Shown piece by piece: positions 1 through 10,310 of a stretch of DNA of 64,000 nucleotides. Position 1 is the first letter of the stretch. Each line of letters opens with the position of its first letter. The stretch spans positions 2,542,001 to 2,606,000 of the forward strand of contig OX337242.1 in NCBI GenBank assembly GCA_946965045.2. The letters are read 5' to 3'. The notes beneath the pieces are model-generated. The model had not been told where the DNA came from and did no database searches. It saw only the letters and a program-made list of their open reading frames with translations. The DNA comes from Epithemia pelagica (Eukaryota; Bacillariophyta; Bacillariophyceae; Surirellales; Surirellaceae). The position numbers and the translations under genes were made by a program.

Positions 1-75
1 CGCAAACCAGGATACTTTTTTGTTGCTTGGTTCCTCATATAAGAAGTCTCCAAAGAGAGAGGAAAAATATTGACA

Positions 76-693
76 ATGGCATTGAATATCGATTACTTCA
101 CTGGCAGGAATAAGGTGCCGGAGAAAATCCCACCGAAAATCGTTTACTTTTTGGCATTGGGCGAATCAGATCGCAAGAAGGGTTTTGAGTTTCTCCTGTC
201 TTCTATGGTTACGGCGTTGGGGGATCCTCGGAAGGGAACTGACTTCGTTGAGTTAAAGAAGGACAAGGATCGAGTTTATGGATTCCCTACATTCATCTCT
301 TCTTTATGTGGAGGGTTGGACAAGTCTGGGGATGGGTTATTGTTGGTACAACGTCAGTTTTACAACGTTGGGTTCAATCCGGGTGCGAAGGAGAATTTTC
401 AACTTGGAAGTGACTTTCGTTGTCGTAGTGCATTCCTCATTGTTGTACGAGAGAAGGTGGTCGGCAAATTCCAAATTCTTCATCGCGAGATCTTCCACTT
501 CGGTGACGACGGGTCAATGACTGTCAAGTATTGTGATAGCTGTGATCCTAAAGAGTATCCGAAGGAGATTTTCAAGATGCTGAATGTGCATGTGGAGGAT
601 GCTTTTGTCGCGTCGACTTTGTACGGAATCAGTAAAGACAGTAAGGTTACCAACGATACGGTAGCAATCACGACGACTAATAATGGAATGTAG
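76..693 (+). CDS. Hypothetical protein, 205 aa
   Basis: I do not recognise the family. The ATG at 76 is the first plausible start, and a TATA-like stretch lies about 40 bp upstream. The protein is soluble with mixed composition, has no signal peptide or membrane segment, and has a Cys-x2-Cys pair (YCDSC) near residue 155. The C-terminus is Thr/Asn-rich. It could be the last exon of a longer gene cut by the window edge. Its neighbour on the other strand is a transposase relic, so a transposon origin cannot be excluded. Confidence 0.45.
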   Translation: MALNIDYFTGRNKVPEKIPPKIVYFLALGESDRKKGFEFLLSSMVTALGDPRKGTDFVELKKDKDRVYGFPTFISSLCGGLDKSGDGLLLVQRQFYNVGFNPGAKENFQLGSDFRCRSAFLIVVREKVVGKFQILHREIFHFGDDGSMTVKYCDSCDPKEYPKEIFKMLNVHVEDAFVASTLYGISKDSKVTNDTVAITTTNNGM

Positions 694-1121
694 TGATTTA
701 CGGTATACTATAGTTGATTGTTAAATCTTCTTCTCGTCGTTGTGTGTCTTGTGGACTCCTCTCTCGCTCTCTCTCTCTCGTCACAGCATGTCGACGACGA
801 GACGAGAGAGATGTGAGAAAGACAACGCGAGAGATATGAGAGAGAAGAGAGAGAGAAAGAGAAAGATTTTGTACTATTCAGTATGATGGCGGTGTATAGT
901 AAGTTTTATTTGGAATGTTGTGTTGTATAAACCAAATTCGGTATGGCATTGTTGGTTAGCCTTTACTCGGTATTTGGTTGACCAAATAAGTTGATAATCA
1001 GTATGATATGTTGAATATACAGCCTATTCAGTATGTAATGTTGAATAAAATTTAGATGTCGAAATGGAGGTTTATTCAGTACAAGAAAATCTGAATAAAA
1101 ATAAAATAGCGTTGAAAAGGT
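694..1121. repeat. Simple repeats and ATTCAGTA-like motifs
   Basis: This gap holds a CT-rich run (about 755-781) followed by a GA-rich run (about 800-866). The two are roughly complementary and could fold. From about 875 to 1130 a motif close to TATTCAGTA recurs at least five times (near 875, 936, 996, 1025, 1072 and 1122), some copies degenerate. Repeats of this kind next to a hAT transposase resemble the subterminal binding sites of hAT elements; that link is an inference. I see no coding capacity. Confidence 0.5.
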
Positions 1122-3632
1122 CTATTCAGTAGCAAAGTAGTGTGCAGTGAAGTCACGGTCCTGACAAGCCAACAGGAACCTGGATTTGTCAGCCGGTTTC
1201 CACTTTTTATAGTCGTTCGTGTAGGCTTCTGTTGGGTATTTGGCAATGACCTCGTTCCATTTAGTGTCAATGTCCCGCTTGCAAGCCCGACAAAAATCGC
1301 GCAAACTATCTTCACAAGTCTGTTTCAGCACTTTGGCTATTCGAGATTCTTCATCGGCAAGCGAGGCCTTTCCCGTTATACTCAACAATGCACGTTCATT
1401 GAGTTCTTGGGACTCCCTGAACGCACGGAATGGGTTGAATTTTTGGAACGGCATATTCGTTGTGGTGGAAGGATTGGTGTTTTGTTCAGGTCCAGACGTT
1501 GTGGTGGTCGAGTGAGACGTCGTAGTGCCCGTCATAGTGCCGGTAGTTTGTTGGGCTTGTTTTGATAACAAGGAACCGATTGTTGAATAAGCCTTGTTGC
1601 TGAACTTTTTGACCATGTCCTTCAAGAAAAGGTCCTTTACTCGATTGGCATCGTTTTGGTCATACACACCCAACGACTGGAAGAATTTCCCAAACATATT
1701 TGTTGTCAACGGGTGTGCCATCAAGGCCTTTTCAGAATCATCGTTGAGAGAGCCACCATCGTCTCTTTTGCGTCGACCTTCCACCAAAAGTGTCTTGAAT
1801 TCCGCGAGAATCCGACGGATAAGTTTGCGTGGTCCACTTTTCAAGTCCTTGAAAGACATTCCCACTCTTTCCAATTGGGGAATGGTTTTGTCCCCGTTCC
1901 ATCTCTTGTCTCTTGGTGTTGTAAGCGTCACAGGGAGACATCCAATTGCTTCTTTCGTAGTTTGCATCCGGTGTGTGTGAGCACGGGCAAGATAGATCTG
2001 CATTAGTGCCGCAGACGACGAACCTGGTTCGTCCGATTGGATAGAGATAGAAGCCTCTTGCAAAACAACAAGAATGGCCTCGTACTGTGCGAGTAATTCC
2101 CATTTGTCTTGATCGGGATAGTTGTCCTTGAAATCCGGATCAGTACCGAAGTTTCGATTGACATAGTCATGGAAACACCATTTGTTCCGTAGTAGATACT
2201 GTATTGTCAACACGCATCCACTCACTCGAGTCTCGTTGGGTAATGGGATTTGAACTACGGACTGGTTCATGCGTTCCATGTCCTCTCGCACATTGTCAAA
2301 GCGATGGTTGGCTTTTTTGGACATCAACCAGGCGGCAAACTTTTTGAATTCGGTGTACAGTTCCACAAAGCTCTTGTTGTCGTCAATAATTTCCTTGTTC
2401 TTGGTCCTTACCACTAACCCCGTGGCATGCTTTAAGACCAATTTGGCCTTATGCATGTCGCATTTGCCCACAGCCGAAGAACTCGTAATGTATTTCCCCG
2501 CCAACACTGCCGAAGCAGTGTTGTCGTTGACCGAGGAACATAGGTCAGTTTTGTGAAACCCCACCGTCTGGAGCAACGAGTGGGTTAGCTTGGCGACTTG
2601 TACAGCAGTATGGCCTTTGGTTTGTGCCAACCCAATTGGGATCCGGTATATGGCGCAATTCCGAGGGTCACAAAACACGACCGTGACTCCAAGGACATCA
2701 TATCGTTTTGCCTGCCACACATCGTGACATACCGTTGCGAACGGTATTTCTTGTCGACAAATCTTTTTATAGTGTTGACGAACACGGAAAGAGAGCTTCG
2801 ATATAGTACGGATAAACTCTTGGTACGATGTGACTCGCATAGACGTCACTTCCCGTCGACTGAGTTTTTCCGGTTGGGATTCGCGAAGAAGGTTGGAGTT
2901 TTTGATTGCGAAATCAATCATCTTCCGAAACTCTGGTTTCTCCACAATGGAGGCGGGTAGACAGCAATCATTGACACATTGGTAAATGTGTTGTTGCATT
3001 TATTGTCGAATGGTTTTCTTCGTAATCATGCCCAAACCATCACGAAACATGGTCATCTTTGTCTGGGTGGTGCCTTGTTCCGGTTCACTTTGTGCTTGTG
3101 CATCTTCTTTCGTACCAGGAATGACAAAGTCCTTATGATTACCGTCTGTATGTTGCTTGATGTTGGAGGGCCTGCTAGGACTAAGCATGATGATAGCGTT
3201 GCTCAAAGGAGTGTCTGGGTTTTGTAGGCAGAGAGGACATAGAACACATCTCTTAGTGACGACGGAAAAAGGAAGTAGCTTCTCAGTTTTGTTGGGAGAG
3301 GACTTCTTCGCAAGTTACTCCTGTTCTTCTTGTGCGGCCTTGAACGTGTCATTGATGCGTTGGAATCCTTTGTACATTTCAAGATTTTGTGGGTCATGTG
3401 AGGAAATAAAATCTGAGAATTGGGGCCAGTCAATGTGCACAGCGAATTTCCAAAGGGGTGACAAGTTTTGGTGACCAAAATGATCGGGCGGCGGCTGTTG
3501 GAACTTAGGAACAATGTCCTTTTCGCTTTGGAGGAAAGAGCGGTGGGCTTTCTGCTTTTCGGCATGAACCTTCTCGGATTGCGTCTTCTCAGCGGCACGG
3601 GTTGCTTTGGATTTTTTCTGACGAAGGTCCAT
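1122..3632 (-). pseudogene. hAT-like transposase with BED finger, two in-frame TAA
   Basis: One continuous minus-strand frame of 837 codons runs from ATG 3632 to TAG 1122, broken by TAA at 3315-3317 and 3000-3002. Between the two stops the frame encodes Cys-x2-Cys followed by His-x4-His (CPLC ... KQHTDGNH), the pattern of a BED zinc finger. The long 3' part (625 aa from 2999) carries an RNase-H-like hAT transposase start, with Asp in 'CHDVW' and in 'VNDNTASAV'. The usual C-terminal hAT dimerisation motif is not evident. The first TAA could lie in a 69-nt intron (GTAACT at 3318 to AG at 3250) that would keep both frame and finger. I found no such rescue for the second. Alternatives are nonsense decay or a split gene. 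Confidence 0.55.
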
Positions 3633-4024
3633 GGTGAACTGAATCGATTGGACTGGTTGGCTGTTGGCTGTTGGCTGTTGGCTGCTGTCGAAAATTATGA
3701 GACTCACAACAGAGAGCGATGGATGAAGATGCAACAGAGGTGAAAGGTGAATGTGTGTATGTATATGAGGCAATGGCGATGATCACTCATGTGCTGTCAA
3801 AAAGATTTACGTGCCTGCGAAGCGTGAGAGAAGAATGAGAGAATGTGGGTACTTCGAGGATTTAGAGACGTACCTATGGACTTAGAAGTAGTAGAATACC
3901 ATTAAGAGTACTTACTTCTGGTGCTTTAAGTAACACAGGGGGGTGGGTAGTACTTGATACGGTTACTTAAAGTATCGGAAAAATTAGCAAGTACTTGTGA
4001 TGGGTACTTACAAGGAAGCAATAA

Positions 4025-4137
4025 CAAGAAAGGCGACTGATATTAAGCGAATTTTGGGCGAGTAGCTAACCCATGAGGGACGCGTAGCTTAGAGCTCACT
4101 ATTTCAGTTTTTCACTTAGACGCACGATCGTAATTTG
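4025..4137 (+). repeat. Copia-1 5' LTR, 113 bp
   Basis: Identical to 10198-10310. It begins CAAG and ends TTTG, so the ends form CAA...TTG instead of the usual TG...CA. It is very short for an LTR. The sequence just inside (GTTTATCAGACCC from 4138) resembles the ATCAGA core of Met-tRNA primer sites, a weak match. Confidence 0.85.
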
Positions 4138-4577
4138 GTTTATCAGACCCAATGCAATAACTAATGAGATGCTATACCCACCATGGCCTGGGAAGGTCGC
4201 GAAATATCTAGATCATTCGCTTGGAAGAATGACTGCCCAAGGTTGGACACCTGTACTCCCGTTCATCTCACTAATATCTCGCCTGCAACGGGGCTCGAGA
4301 TGGATGAATGTGGTGTGTGGTCCGCGTATGCGCACACACCGGGCAATGGCGGACGCGCCGAACATCCTGCCGTTGAGGATGCAGCTATACGGACATGTTC
4401 ATTACTTAAATGACGTGCGCCGTCCTAGCACACCATGCAAGCTCTCCAACTCCGACTCTACCGCTCGCTCGCAAGTAGAACTGAGACCATGACGTGTAAA
4501 TTCCCCAAAGAAGAAGAAAACCTCACTTCGCTGGAAAGTCTGAACGAGTCCGAAAAAGACAAAGAATCCTCGCAACC
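4138..4577 (+). other. Copia-1 untranslated leader
   Basis: 440 bp between the 5' LTR and the gag ATG. Short open frames here show no domain or coding-like composition, so I treat the stretch as leader, probably with primer-binding and packaging functions. Confidence 0.5.
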
Positions 4578-6005
4578 ATGGCAGCCGCCAATCCTATGCA
4601 ACTGCTCAACGTCTACATGGACGTTGTATTGCAGATTACCGATCCAGCAGTTCGTACTGCAATCAACGGGCAAGGTCTAACCTCCGTCTATGATTTTGAG
4701 GCTCTTAGCGAAGCAGATGTCGCTGAAATTTGTACCAATGCCCGTAAACCAGGTGGCCTCATCCCGAACCCAGATCCAGCTGGTGTGCCAGCAATGATTG
4801 CTAATCCAGGAGTGCTCATTGGACACCTGGTCGAGAAGAAACTGAAGATGCTTCGTTATTATATCGTGCATATCGGGAAAATAAACCGCACCTTCGCTGC
4901 GGTTCCGCCAACGATGAATGACCTGACTCTACTCTATCGATTCAAGGAAGCTGAAGACGAATACGATAATGATGTCGAACTACCTGGGAAACTCACCAGT
5001 GTAGACAATATTCGCGTTGTCCTAGAGGATTTGGACAATTACTTCGAACGCAAACGTGGAGTGAGTGGCATTCCACTTGCCGCATATGTACGAGCAAATC
5101 CTGTTGTCGAACCAGAAGCAACTGATCCAAATGGCTTTGGAACACCAACCATTCTATCCGAGATGATTCGTCGAGCTTCACATGAAGGCCCAACAGCTAC
5201 AACGGACATGGTTGCTGTATGGGAGACGATCTGCCATGTTACACATGATGGCCCTGGCTGGGGTTGGGTGATGTCTTTTGCACGCACCCGCAATGGACGA
5301 GCCGCTTATTTAGCTCTCAAATCCCACTATCTCGGTGATGCCTTTCAGTCACGTCTTCGGGCTAAGGCTGATCAAATCCTTGAGAGCACCTATTATGACG
5401 GGTCCAAGCGTAACTACACGTACGAGCGTTACATCGAAACTCTCCAACGAGCATTTACGGATCTCGAATCAACAGGAGAGACCGTAAGCGAAGAGCGAAA
5501 GGTGAGAATCCTGATGACAGGAACTTCTGACTCTCGCCTTGAGAGTGCCAAGAATCAAATCCTGGCAACACCATTTCTGCGCTCTACCTTTGAGAATGCG
5601 TCAAATTTCCTTGCGGAAGTCCTTGATAGCAAGGTTTCCTATAGCGCAGCAAGTCGGAAACAAGCAAGAATCTCTGGTGTATCTACTTCCACGCCCAACA
5701 AAGGTGGTGGAAAGAATAATAAGAAAAATGAAAACAAGAAAGAGAAAGAAATAACAGACCGCTATTATAAACCCAACGAATGGGCTAAGCTCAGTGGCGA
5801 GGAACGTCAACGAGTACGCGACGCCAGAGAAAAGCGTGATAAACGAAGAGGAGTTGGGGCTATTTCCAGCAAGCCCAACAAGAAGCCTCGTCAAACTGAT
5901 GGAGACGAAACACCCGACATTACGGATGAATCGTCTGAGAGCCACGATAACGACACAAAGGGTGTCGGCGCTATCATGAGCCAACGTAAAAGGAGAAGCG
6001 TTTGA
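4578..6005 (+). CDS. gag: Copia-1 Gag, 475 aa
   Basis: Start ATG 4578 in a good context (CAACCATGG). The N-terminal two thirds is helical and capsid-like. The C-terminal part is Lys/Arg-rich (polyK near residues 375-395, then RQRVRDAREKRDKRRG), suiting nucleic-acid binding, but no CCHC zinc knuckle is visible. 'GVGAI' occurs twice near the C-terminus. The frame ends at UGA 6003-6005 and the same frame reopens immediately as protease-integrase, so readthrough would give a Gag-Pol fusion. Confidence 0.8.
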   Translation: MAAANPMQLLNVYMDVVLQITDPAVRTAINGQGLTSVYDFEALSEADVAEICTNARKPGGLIPNPDPAGVPAMIANPGVLIGHLVEKKLKMLRYYIVHIGKINRTFAAVPPTMNDLTLLYRFKEAEDEYDNDVELPGKLTSVDNIRVVLEDLDNYFERKRGVSGIPLAAYVRANPVVEPEATDPNGFGTPTILSEMIRRASHEGPTATTDMVAVWETICHVTHDGPGWGWVMSFARTRNGRAAYLALKSHYLGDAFQSRLRAKADQILESTYYDGSKRNYTYERYIETLQRAFTDLESTGETVSEERKVRILMTGTSDSRLESAKNQILATPFLRSTFENASNFLAEVLDSKVSYSAASRKQARISGVSTSTPNKGGGKNNKKNENKKEKEITDRYYKPNEWAKLSGEERQRVRDAREKRDKRRGVGAISSKPNKKPRQTDGDETPDITDESSESHDNDTKGVGAIMSQRKRRSV

Positions 6006-6014
6006 CACAGTGTG

Positions 6015-8009
6015 ATGTCTGCGACAACTTCTCGTGAGATCTCAGTTCCCCTAATCAGGTGTGAACTCGACAGTCATGCGGATACATGCTGTCTGGGATC
6101 TGAATGCTATGTTCTGTATCAAACAGATACGGCTGATGTCAGTGGTTTTGTTGAGAGTCTTGGCAAGATTAAAGAGGCCGGTGTAATTACTGGTGTATTG
6201 GCATATGACGACCAGGAAACAGGCCAAACATTCCTTCTTTATTTTCATCAAGCTCTACATCTACCACAATTAAAAGACAAATGCCTCCTTTATCCGAATC
6301 AAATGAGGGAGGCCGGTATTGAAGTCAACGATGTGCCGTTGAAATACTTGAAAGCAGGGGACCGAACCCAACGATCCCACAGTATCATTGCAAGGGACAA
6401 CGAACTGGGAGAATTGCGCATTCCACTCGATCTTGTTGGCGTTCTAAGCCAATTCTGCACGCGCAAGCCCACGAAAGAAGAGATTGAAACAATAGATCCT
6501 TCTTGCCGAATCGACATGACAAATGAAAGACCCGAGTGGCAGCCGAATGACTCAACACCTGACGTTGATGAAAGGGCACTCCGGGATTCAGTACAAGTGA
6601 ACGCCTCAGAAGAAAAGCGTGAGCGGACGATCAACCTTGCAATGACAAAGACACTACGAGTGAATAATCGCGCCATTCATGTCCACGTATCAGATATTGG
6701 ACATAGGCGAAAGGGGACAATACGTCCAGATGAATTGGCACAACGATGGAGTATTGGACTTCCTAGCGCTGAGCGGACATTCCAGCAGACGACACAGTTG
6801 GGTGTTCGAGAGTTTACTGCTCAAGGAGGTAGTCGCCGTTTGAAACACACGGCATACCAACTGCGGCATCGCCGACTGAGAGCAGATGTGTACACCGATA
6901 CACTGTTTTCTGAGACGAAATCACTGGATCAACATACATGCGGGCAGATTTTTGCCACCGACTTTGGCTGGGTCCATTTCGTCCCTATGCGAAAGAAAAG
7001 CGACGCTCCGACAACGTTACCATCTGTCTTCGACAGTTACGGCATCTTCAATCATATCATCCCTGACAACGCGCCAGAATTAACCTCGCAAGAATTTCGG
7101 AAGGTAGCTCACAAATACGGATGCCGCATTAAACCTGTGGAAGCCTGGACTCCAAACCAAAACCTGGCTGAGGCCAATATCAGAGAATTGAAGCGCCTCT
7201 ACCGACGAGAAATGAGGCGTAGTAACGCACCAGCTGTGTTGTGGGACCATTGTCTCATGCTAATGGCGGAACGACGCTCCCACACGAGTTTTGGAAGCAA
7301 TGTGAATGGGCCGCCCATTCAACAACTCACTGGCGATACGCCAGATATTTCCCACCTCGTTGAACATCGATGGTTCGATTTTGTTTGGTATAGTAACCCT
7401 GGCTTTGAGGGTCGCAAATTGGGCCGCTGGCTGGGACCAAGTCATACCGTCGGTCAGGCAATGTGCGCCAAAGTCTTAACTGACAAAGGAAAGATAGTTC
7501 ATCGAACCTCCGTATGGCCAATCCACCGAGAATCACAAATGGATGACGCATATAAAGCTCAGCAGGCTTCATATATGGAAAACCTGAAAGCTGCCCTTGG
7601 GAATAGAATGGCCGGTATCCCCATTGCTGATGAAGATGATAATGAGGCTGACACGCCTACCTTTGAGGCCTACGAAGATGACGAACAACCAGATGTTCGG
7701 ATGCCAGAAGCCGATGCCTATGCACCCGATGCATACGATAAACTCATTTCAGCTAAAGTTATGCTGCCTCTTGGCGACGATCAACGAAAGGGGACGGTTA
7801 GAAGAAGGAAACGAGACGCAGAGGGTCGGGTCGTCGGACATGCCTCAACGAATCCCTATCTAGATACGACCCTCTATGAAGTTGAATTCGACGATGGGCA
7901 TGTACAGTCATATGCGGCAAATCTTATTGCCGAAAATATTTACGAGCAACTCGATGATGAGGGCAATTTGTATCGTATGGTGGAGGAAAATCACCGATCA
8001 CAAAGCTGA
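6015..8009 (+). CDS. pol: Copia-1 protease-integrase block
   Basis: About 664 aa from ATG 6015 (a GTG precedes it), in the gag frame. The protease active site reads LDSHADT, an Asp-Ser-His-Ala variant of the usual D-S/T-G-A. The integrase core follows, with Asp in a block near residue 295, Asp in PDNAPE and Glu in NLAEANIRE; the last two are 34 residues apart. The C-terminal end (FDDGHVQSYAANLIAENIY) looks like the chromatin-binding tail found in such elements. The block stops at UGA 8007-8009 and the pol sequence continues one base forward. Confidence 0.8.
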   Translation: MSATTSREISVPLIRCELDSHADTCCLGSECYVLYQTDTADVSGFVESLGKIKEAGVITGVLAYDDQETGQTFLLYFHQALHLPQLKDKCLLYPNQMREAGIEVNDVPLKYLKAGDRTQRSHSIIARDNELGELRIPLDLVGVLSQFCTRKPTKEEIETIDPSCRIDMTNERPEWQPNDSTPDVDERALRDSVQVNASEEKRERTINLAMTKTLRVNNRAIHVHVSDIGHRRKGTIRPDELAQRWSIGLPSAERTFQQTTQLGVREFTAQGGSRRLKHTAYQLRHRRLRADVYTDTLFSETKSLDQHTCGQIFATDFGWVHFVPMRKKSDAPTTLPSVFDSYGIFNHIIPDNAPELTSQEFRKVAHKYGCRIKPVEAWTPNQNLAEANIRELKRLYRREMRRSNAPAVLWDHCLMLMAERRSHTSFGSNVNGPPIQQLTGDTPDISHLVEHRWFDFVWYSNPGFEGRKLGRWLGPSHTVGQAMCAKVLTDKGKIVHRTSVWPIHRESQMDDAYKAQQASYMENLKAALGNRMAGIPIADEDDNEADTPTFEAYEDDEQPDVRMPEADAYAPDAYDKLISAKVMLPLGDDQRKGTVRRRKRDAEGRVVGHASTNPYLDTTLYEVEFDDGHVQSYAANLIAENIYEQLDDEGNLYRMVEENHRSQS

Positions 8010-9993
8010 CAAGACAGCTGTGCCCATATCGGATGGCGAATTTGAATTGAATGGACGAAAACACAAGAAGAAAACGACGAGAGGCTGGTTCTTATGTATT
8101 AAATGGAAGGACGGTTCCTCAAGTTGGGAGGCCCTAAAGGACCTCAAAGAATCGTATCCTATCGAAGTCGCTGAGTATGCTGTTGCGAACAAATTAGAGA
8201 AAGAACCCGCGTTTGCATGGTGGGTCCCATTCACTCTACGAAGAAGAACGAGGCTGATCAAAGCAGCAAAGACTACAAGGTACATGCAACAATCCCAAAA
8301 ATACGGCATTGAGGTGCCCAAAACAGTGGAACGAGCTCTCCAGATTGATCGTGAAACTGGTACGGATTATTGGCGTAAAGCCCTGAAACTGGAGATGTCC
8401 AAGATTTTTCCAGCCGTCAAAATCTTGGACGACGGTGTCAAAGAACCAGTGGGCTATCAGGTAATCCCTTGTCACATCGTTTTTGATGTCAAGATGGATT
8501 TCACCCGAAAAGCCAGATATGTGGCTGGAGGCCATAGAACGGAAGAGCCCGAAGCACCAACATACGCAAGTGTCGTCAGTCGTGAGAGTGTCCGAATTGG
8601 ATTCATGCTGGCCGCTCTCAATGGATTAGAGATTCAAGCAGCTGATATTGCCGGAGCTTATCTTAACGCTCCATGCCTTGAAAAGGTCTGCACAAGATGC
8701 GGTTTAGAATTTGGCACCGAGTACCAAGGCCGGATTGCGATCATCACAAAAGCCCTCTATGGGTTAAAGACCAGTGCTTATGCCTGGCGCGATCTCCTGT
8801 CCACTACCCTGCAAGAGGACTTGGGCTATTTCCCATGTCGAGCAGATCCAGACTGTTATTTACGTCAAGCTACAACGGGAAATGGAGAACGCTACTACGA
8901 AATGCTGTTCGTCTATACAGACGACATATTGGTCATCTCGCACAAGCCGATGGAATCTTTGACAATGCTTGACCACCACTACCTACTTAAACCAGATTCG
9001 ATTGGTATCCCAAAATATTATCTGGGATCACAAGTACAAACGTTCGATATCAATAATGACGTGTCTCAACGATGCTGGGCGTTGAGTTCAGAGAAATATG
9101 CAAAAGCAGCCATAGGGAACGTAGTCTCATGGCTTGAAAATCAAGACCGCAAACTCAAAACCAGAGCACCAAGTGTGTTGCCCAGTGGGTATCGTCCTGA
9201 ATTGGACACAACACCATATTGTGATCCACAGCTAATGAACTTTTATCAACAGCAAATGGGTGTGCTTCGCTGGCTCGTCGAATTGGGAAGAATTGACATC
9301 GCTGCAGAAGTGTCAATGTTGGCTGGATTTTTGGCAGGGCCCAGAGAAGGGCATGTGGAGGCAATGCTTCATCTGTTTGCTTATCTCAACCTACACGATT
9401 GTTCACGGCTCATCATGGATCCATCATATATTGAGCTTGGTGATGAACCAACGAGTGACTGGACAGGTTTCTATCCTGGAGCCATTGAAGAAATTCCTCC
9501 AGATGCACCCGAACCATTAGGCAAAGCGGTCCAAATGACAGTCTTCGTCGATTCAGACCATGCTGGAGATCTCTTGACGCGACGCTCCAGAACAGGTGTG
9601 CTCATTTATTTGAATCGAGCCCCCATCTCGTGGTATAGCAAGAAACAAACGAGCGTTGAGACTTCTACGTTTGGGTCTGAATTTATGGCCCTCAAGGTGG
9701 GGGTGGAGATGCTGAAAGGCTTACGATACAAGATGAGGATGATGGGAATTCCATTGGACGGACATGCACATGTGCGTGTAGACAATATGTCTGTGGTCTA
9801 CAACAGTTCCTTACCGGAATCGACACTACGCAAGAAATCGAATTCAGTTGCGTATCATTTTGTACGCGAAAACGTGGCAAACGGTACATGCAAGATTGCC
9901 TTCGAACCGTCTAAGACAAATTTAGCGGACCTGCTTACGAAGATTCAAACTGGTCCGGAGCGGACAAGACTGGCACAGATTATTTTATTCTGA
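7876..9993 (+). CDS. pol: Copia-1 reverse transcriptase-RNase H
   Basis: The frame is open from 7876, but the biologically meaningful part starts near 8007, since upstream bases encode the protease-integrase tail in another frame. It includes the Copia RT core (RKARYVAGGH, ADIAGAYLNAP, KALYGLKTSAYAW, and the catalytic FVYTDDILVI) and RNase H (TVFVDSDHAGD, WYSKKQTSVETSTFGSEFMA, VDNMS, LADLLTK). Domain order and length fit a complete Copia 3' pol. Translation presumably needs +1 frameshifting at the AGC-UGA-C junction, or the element is mutated there. Confidence 0.85.
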   Translation: MKLNSTMGMYSHMRQILLPKIFTSNSMMRAICIVWWRKITDHKADKTAVPISDGEFELNGRKHKKKTTRGWFLCIKWKDGSSSWEALKDLKESYPIEVAEYAVANKLEKEPAFAWWVPFTLRRRTRLIKAAKTTRYMQQSQKYGIEVPKTVERALQIDRETGTDYWRKALKLEMSKIFPAVKILDDGVKEPVGYQVIPCHIVFDVKMDFTRKARYVAGGHRTEEPEAPTYASVVSRESVRIGFMLAALNGLEIQAADIAGAYLNAPCLEKVCTRCGLEFGTEYQGRIAIITKALYGLKTSAYAWRDLLSTTLQEDLGYFPCRADPDCYLRQATTGNGERYYEMLFVYTDDILVISHKPMESLTMLDHHYLLKPDSIGIPKYYLGSQVQTFDINNDVSQRCWALSSEKYAKAAIGNVVSWLENQDRKLKTRAPSVLPSGYRPELDTTPYCDPQLMNFYQQQMGVLRWLVELGRIDIAAEVSMLAGFLAGPREGHVEAMLHLFAYLNLHDCSRLIMDPSYIELGDEPTSDWTGFYPGAIEEIPPDAPEPLGKAVQMTVFVDSDHAGDLLTRRSRTGVLIYLNRAPISWYSKKQTSVETSTFGSEFMALKVGVEMLKGLRYKMRMMGIPLDGHAHVRVDNMSVVYNSSLPESTLRKKSNSVAYHFVRENVANGTCKIAFEPSKTNLADLLTKIQTGPERTRLAQIILF

Positions 9994-10189
9994 GGAAAGC
10001 CATTGGACAATGAGTACGTTTCCCGCCCGACTGAGGGGACTGGGTACGTCCTGCACGCCATAAAAGGTGGGGCGCTCTAAAGCAGGTGTGGAGGAAATGA
10101 AGAAGATGAATGTTGATGAATTCCATGTGTTATAGAGTATGAAGATGGCAAAATGTGACTATATCAAGAGGGTCCGTCATAGCAATTTT

Positions 10190-10197
10190 GAGGGGAC
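10190..10197 (+). promoter_or_regulatory. Copia-1 polypurine tract
   Basis: GAGGGGAC sits immediately before the 3' LTR, the position where plus-strand DNA synthesis is primed. The purine run is short but well placed. Confidence 0.5.
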
Positions 10198-10310
10198 CAA
10201 GAAAGGCGACTGATATTAAGCGAATTTTGGGCGAGTAGCTAACCCATGAGGGACGCGTAGCTTAGAGCTCACTATTTCAGTTTTTCACTTAGACGCACGA
10301 TCGTAATTTG
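10198..10310 (+). repeat. Copia-1 3' LTR, 113 bp
   Basis: Identical in all 113 positions to 4025-4137, and followed by the 4-bp duplication ATAA. Confidence 0.85.

Larger units (their letters stand above)
4025..10310 (+). mobile_element. Copia-1 LTR retrotransposon, near intact
   Basis: A 6286-bp element with identical 113-bp direct repeats at both ends and a 4-bp flanking duplication ATAA (4021-4024 and 10311-10314). Internal order is gag, protease-integrase, reverse transcriptase-RNase H, the Copia order. The coding is in three blocks: gag and protease-integrase are in one frame separated by UGA (6003-6005), and RT-RNase H is in the +1 frame after a second UGA (8007-8009). Identical LTRs suggest recent insertion. 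Each reading block is otherwise open along its length. Confidence 0.9.

Noticed and set aside
1122-3632. Alternative genetic code with TAA as sense
   Set aside because: Other genes in the window end normally at TAA (for example the glycosyltransferase), so recoding of TAA is not general.
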